NCBI RefSeq assembly: GCF_030454045.1
Contig: NZ_JAKDJE010000062.1
Span: forward strand, 1-17,568
Direction: 5' to 3'
DNA: 17,568 nucleotides
Source of the DNA: Psychrobacter sp.
GTDB taxonomy: Bacteria; Pseudomonadota; Gammaproteobacteria; Pseudomonadales; Moraxellaceae
The notes beneath the pieces were generated by a model. It was given only the letters and a program-made list of their open reading frames with translations. It was not told the DNA's origin and did not search any database. Made by a program: the position numbers and the translations under genes. This document shows positions 14,851-17,568 of this stretch, piece by piece (position 1 is the first letter of the stretch; each line of letters begins with the position of its first letter).

Positions 14851-17064
14851 ATGATGAAAAAACAACCAGCACAGTGGTTACTCAGTGCAGCGTCAGTGGG
14901 CATCGCCGGTATTATCCTGACACAAAGCTACGGTACTGCCGTAGCAGAAACCAATACGGGAAGTTTTGTTCAGACACCTGAGCAAAAGGTCACTACTCGC
15001 CAAGTTGCCGCTTTGCTGGATCGCAGTCATTACCTTAATCAGCCATTAGATAGTAAAACCGGTAGCGAAATCTTATCAATGTATATTGATAGTCTTGATC
15101 CAAACCATACCTTGTTTTTGCAATCTGATGTCGATGAGCTGAAGAAAAAGCATGCCGATGATTTTGGCGCTCGCCTCAAGCAAGGCGACCTATCCGCAGG
15201 GGTAGAAGTCTTTGATCGTTATCGCAAACGCTCAAACGAATACTTTGCCATGGCAAATAAAATGCTAAAAACAGATATTGACCTGACAGGTGATGACACC
15301 ATCATACTTGACCGCGAAAAGCTCGGACATTTCAAAACCAAAAAAGAGCAGCGTGACTATTGGGAACGTCAGCTAAAGTTTCAGTTGATGAGTATTACGC
15401 TGGGACAAGAAGACGAAAAAGCCAAAGAAAAAGTGTTTTTGAGCAACCCAGATATCACTCGTGGACAAGATTTGGTACGTAACGATGAGCGTACGCCCAG
15501 TGAGATTCTACAAAACCGTTTGTCGCGTCAGCAAGAGCAGTTTAAGCGTCTCAAAGATGATGAAATCATGGAGACGATTCTAAATACCGCCATGCTGACC
15601 TATGATCCGCACAGTAACTACTATGCGCCGATTCAGGCAACTGAGCTACAGATTCAATCTAGTCTACAGTTAGAAGGCATCGGTGTCTCTATTCGTCCTG
15701 ATCGTAAAAACCCAGATTACACCCGAATCGTGACCTTGGTAGATGGTGGACCAGCCGCCAAGTCTGGCCAAATTAAGCCCAATGACTTGATTATCGGCAT
15801 CGCAAAAGATGGCGAGACCATGACAGATGTGGTTGGCTGGTCAACGCGTGAGATCGTCAGCTTAATTCGTGGTAAGCGTGGTACATCGGTCACGCTCAAG
15901 CTGCGTCAGCCTAATACGCCAGACGCCAGTGCCCGTACGGTCACTGTGGTGCGTGATATTATCCAGCAAGAAGAATCAGGCGTGACGCAGCGTGTGGTCG
16001 AGGTACAGCGTCCTAATATCGACAAAACACCGAAACGTATTGGCGTTCTTGAGATACCCAGCTTCTATTTGAACTATCGTGCGCGCCGTAATGGCGAGGA
16101 CTACCGCAGTGTCAGTATCGATACTGAAAAAGCGTTAAAAGAATTGAACAAAGAAAATATCGATGGTCTCGTGGTGGATTTGCGCAATAACCCTGGTGGC
16201 TCGTTAGATGAAGTTGCCAAAATGCTAGGATTCTTTATTAAAAGCGGTCCATTGGTACAGATTCGTGATAACCGCGGCAATGTCCAAGTGTACCGCGATA
16301 ATGATGGCGGCGAGCAGCTCTATGACGGCAAAATGGTCGTCCTAACCAACCTAGCATCGGCCTCAGCCAGTGAAATTTTTGCCGCTGCTATTCAGGATTA
16401 TGGTCGTGGATTGGTGGTTGGTAGCACAACGACAGGTAAAGGCTCTGCGCAGATTCAGCTTGATAGCTTGGCGTTAGGTTCTGCAACCTTAACTCAGCGT
16501 AAGTTCTACCGTATCACAGGCGGCAGTACGCAGAACAAAGGCGTCGTACCTGATGTTGAATTGGTCAATATCTATGATGATGCAACCTTTGGCGAACGCG
16601 CTCAGAAAAAAGCACTGCCTTGGGATACCATCAAGACAGCACCTTACAAGCCTGAAGGGAAGTTTACCAATGACACTTTAGCGACGCTCAATCAGCAGTC
16701 TAAAATTCGCCAAGAGAAAAACCCGCAGTTTGTGTATCTATCAACGTTGAATGATATTCGTGACATGGATGATGAGAAAAAGCCCGTACGTCTAGATATT
16801 AATAGCCGCCGCGCCAAAATGCAGCTGATTGAAAAACGGTCTTTAGAAGCAGAAAACAAACGCCTGATCGCTACTGGTGAACGTCCATATTCCAATTGGA
16901 ACACGTACCAAGCAGCGACGGATGCAAAGTTTGAAGAGCGTAGCCGTATGAAAGCTGGTGAGCGTCCAGAGCTGCCAGAAGATGAAGCCTTTATTAATGA
17001 AGCGGCCTACCTAATGCTAAGTGCTGAACCCAAGACCTTACTCAGTCCTGAAGAGAAACTATAA
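14851..17064 (+). CDS. prc: Carboxy-terminal (tail-specific) processing protease Prc
   Basis: Prc (Tsp) is a periplasmic S41 serine protease that trims or degrades proteins from exposed C-termini; in E. coli it matures PBP3 and, with NlpI, degrades the endopeptidase MepS. The 737 residues comprise a signal peptide with likely cleavage after AVA (about residue 32), an N-terminal helical domain, a PDZ domain around LEGIGVSIRPDR to VTLKLRQ (about 274-353), the S41 core and a long basic C-terminal domain. The core has DLRNNPGG (443-450) and the Ser-Lys dyad Ser505 (in SASASE) and Lys530 (in TTGKGS), 25 apart as in E. coli Ser452/Lys477. It is about 55 residues longer than E. coli Prc. Two ATGs in tandem (14851, 14854) follow TTAGGT; either could be used. 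It is divergent from nagZ. Confidence 0.96.
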   Translation: MMKKQPAQWLLSAASVGIAGIILTQSYGTAVAETNTGSFVQTPEQKVTTRQVAALLDRSHYLNQPLDSKTGSEILSMYIDSLDPNHTLFLQSDVDELKKKHADDFGARLKQGDLSAGVEVFDRYRKRSNEYFAMANKMLKTDIDLTGDDTIILDREKLGHFKTKKEQRDYWERQLKFQLMSITLGQEDEKAKEKVFLSNPDITRGQDLVRNDERTPSEILQNRLSRQQEQFKRLKDDEIMETILNTAMLTYDPHSNYYAPIQATELQIQSSLQLEGIGVSIRPDRKNPDYTRIVTLVDGGPAAKSGQIKPNDLIIGIAKDGETMTDVVGWSTREIVSLIRGKRGTSVTLKLRQPNTPDASARTVTVVRDIIQQEESGVTQRVVEVQRPNIDKTPKRIGVLEIPSFYLNYRARRNGEDYRSVSIDTEKALKELNKENIDGLVVDLRNNPGGSLDEVAKMLGFFIKSGPLVQIRDNRGNVQVYRDNDGGEQLYDGKMVVLTNLASASASEIFAAAIQDYGRGLVVGSTTTGKGSAQIQLDSLALGSATLTQRKFYRITGGSTQNKGVVPDVELVNIYDDATFGERAQKKALPWDTIKTAPYKPEGKFTNDTLATLNQQSKIRQEKNPQFVYLSTLNDIRDMDDEKKPVRLDINSRRAKMQLIEKRSLEAENKRLIATGERPYSNWNTYQAATDAKFEERSRMKAGERPELPEDEAFINEAAYLMLSAEPKTLLSPEEKL

Positions 17065-17088
17065 AGGGTTATACGATAGCTAGTATTA

Positions 17089-17112
17089 CCATGTAAGCAT
17101 ATGCTTACATGG
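17089..17112. repeat. 24-bp perfect palindrome downstream of prc
   Basis: The half-site CCATGTAAGCAT is followed at once by its exact reverse complement, with no spacer. It starts 25 bases after the prc stop. No T tract follows, so it is not a standard intrinsic terminator. A twofold-symmetric protein-binding site or an mRNA-stabilising 3' hairpin are both possible. Confidence 0.7.
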
Positions 17113-17317
17113 ATTGACGTTTAGACCACTTACTAGTGATAGGACAATCTGCGATTATAACTGTACGGCACGATTCATTGATACTAGGGATTGGTATCTT
17201 AAGGTCGCATCAGGGATAAGTGGTTTGCTGATTAGGGATAATAAGGCTGGACGCCTGTTAGTTATGAGATATCTCGGGATTAGGTATCACGTAACACTAA
17301 CATGGATGGTTAGTAAT

Positions 17318-17351
17318 AAAAGCCGCATGACGCTTGTCGTTATGCGGCTTT
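17318..17351 (+). terminator. Probable intrinsic terminator downstream of prc
   Basis: AAAGCCGCATGACG and CGTTATGCGGCTTT pair over 14 positions around a 5-base loop. As plus-strand RNA the single irregular pair is a G-U wobble; on the minus strand it is a C-A mismatch, which favours the plus strand. The following TTTGTT is a weak U tract. If it ends the prc message, the 3' UTR is about 290 bases long. Confidence 0.6.
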
Positions 17352-17456
17352 GTTATGTCTGGGATTTGGTAATATATTTTATCGGATATGTATAAGTAAT
17401 CTATAAATTGCCTTCTTTATATTGATCTAACCTATGATTTACTATAAAAATCCCAT

Positions 17457-17495
17457 AAAAAAAAGACCAGTAACTTTATCAGATACTGGCCTTTT
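17457..17495 (-). terminator. Intrinsic terminator for a minus-strand gene beyond the right edge
   Basis: AAAAGACCAGTA and TACTGGCCTTTT form a 12-bp stem. Read on the minus strand the odd pair is a G-U wobble and the stem runs into a tract of eight U; on the plus strand it is an A-C mismatch with only four T. It therefore most likely serves a gene arriving from the right, on the far side of the insertion sequence. Confidence 0.65.
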
Positions 17496-17516
17496 AGATT
17501 AGATAATAAATTTGGG

Positions 17517-17550
17517 GCTGTCCTAGATAAGCAAAATTATTTAGGATAGC
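17517..17550 (+). promoter_or_regulatory. Hairpin covering the transposase ribosome-binding site
   Basis: GCTGTCCTAGATAA (17517-17530) and TTATTTAGGATAGC (17537-17550) pair over 14 positions, two as G-U or mismatch, around a 6-base loop. The right arm contains AGGA at 17543-17546, seven bases before the ATG at 17554. A transcript entering from outside the element would hide this site in the stem. Confidence 0.55.
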
Positions 17551-17553
17551 ACT

Positions 17554-17568
17554 ATGAGAAAGAGTAAA
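17554..17568 (+). CDS. Putative transposase, first five codons only
   Basis: Only MRKSK is present before the window ends. The start is supported by AGGA seven bases upstream and by its place just inside a probable insertion-sequence end. Five residues cannot prove a family; the IS1595/IS1016 group is the first guess and the IS3 group the alternative. Confidence 0.4.

Larger units (their letters stand above)
17065..17513. other. Gene-poor tract between prc and the right-edge insertion sequence
   Basis: No gene is supported in this stretch of about 450 bp. A plus-strand frame at 17114-17395 (93 codons) has no ribosome-binding site, no recognisable domain and runs through a terminator-like hairpin. 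The tract holds a perfect 24-bp palindrome (17089-17112), four copies of GGGAT between 17187 and 17280, a small hairpin (ACTAAC at 17296-17301 with GTTAGT at 17309-17314), and two terminator-like stem-loops. Confidence 0.5.
17514..17568 (+). mobile_element. Putative left end of an insertion sequence (cut by the window edge)
   Basis: GGGGCTGTCCTA at 17514 begins a short segment that leads within 40 bases to an ATG and MRKSK. From memory, a GGGGCTG end and an MRKS start fit IS1016-type elements of the IS1595 family, common in Neisseria and Moraxellaceae; IS3-type transposases can also start with MRKS. The other end is outside the window, so neither the family nor the target duplication can be confirmed (the eight bases before it are ATAAATTT). 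Confidence 0.5.

Noticed and set aside
17114..17395. Plus-strand frame of 93 codons after prc
   Set aside because: No ribosome-binding site, no similarity I can recognise, and it reads through a terminator-like hairpin.

Overview
The window looks like a chromosomal segment of a gamma-proteobacterium of the Moraxellaceae, most likely Psychrobacter or a close relative. This is inferred from the protein sequences as I recognise them and from the moderate, slightly AT-rich composition; no database search was run. Most of it is ordinary housekeeping DNA with well-made genes, no frameshifts, and clear terminators at the convergent ends.

Layout. Positions 1-359 hold no supported gene, only two stem-loops. 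A plus-strand group follows: a PerM/AI-2E-family membrane protein (360-1517), pdxB for vitamin B6 synthesis (1547-2713) and epmA, the elongation factor P lysyl-modification enzyme (2800-3816). A long bidirectional terminator (3848-3906) separates it from a minus-strand block: a small NAD(P)-binding SDR-like protein (3989-4630), yaiI (4862-5311) translationally coupled to purK (5311-6639), purE (6835-7386), a PPP-type metallophosphatase (7486-8451) and a rhomboid-family membrane protein (8537-9145, probably from a TTG start). PurK and PurE catalyse consecutive steps of de novo purine synthesis (AIR to N5-CAIR to CAIR).

The least ordinary part is 9471-13129: two tandem plus-strand paralogues with the same unusual layout. 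Each has an N-terminal helical domain I cannot name, a proline/alanine-rich linker, one membrane helix, and a periplasmic domain with a conserved cysteine pair. The second adds a canonical OmpA-type peptidoglycan-binding domain; the first ends in an Asn/Ser/Pro-rich tail instead. They are separated by 458 bp containing a good terminator, so they are probably transcribed separately. Convergent to them is nagZ (13226-14311, peptidoglycan recycling), and after a 539-bp gap comes prc (14851-17064, periplasmic tail-specific protease). The second half of the window therefore has a cell-envelope and peptidoglycan theme.

Downstream of prc there is a gene-poor tract with a 24-bp perfect palindrome and two terminator-like hairpins. 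At the right edge, what looks like the left end of an insertion sequence begins (17514 onward), with a transposase start whose ribosome-binding site lies inside a hairpin. I found no CRISPR array, tRNA or rRNA. The best candidate for something undescribed is the tandem paralogue pair.
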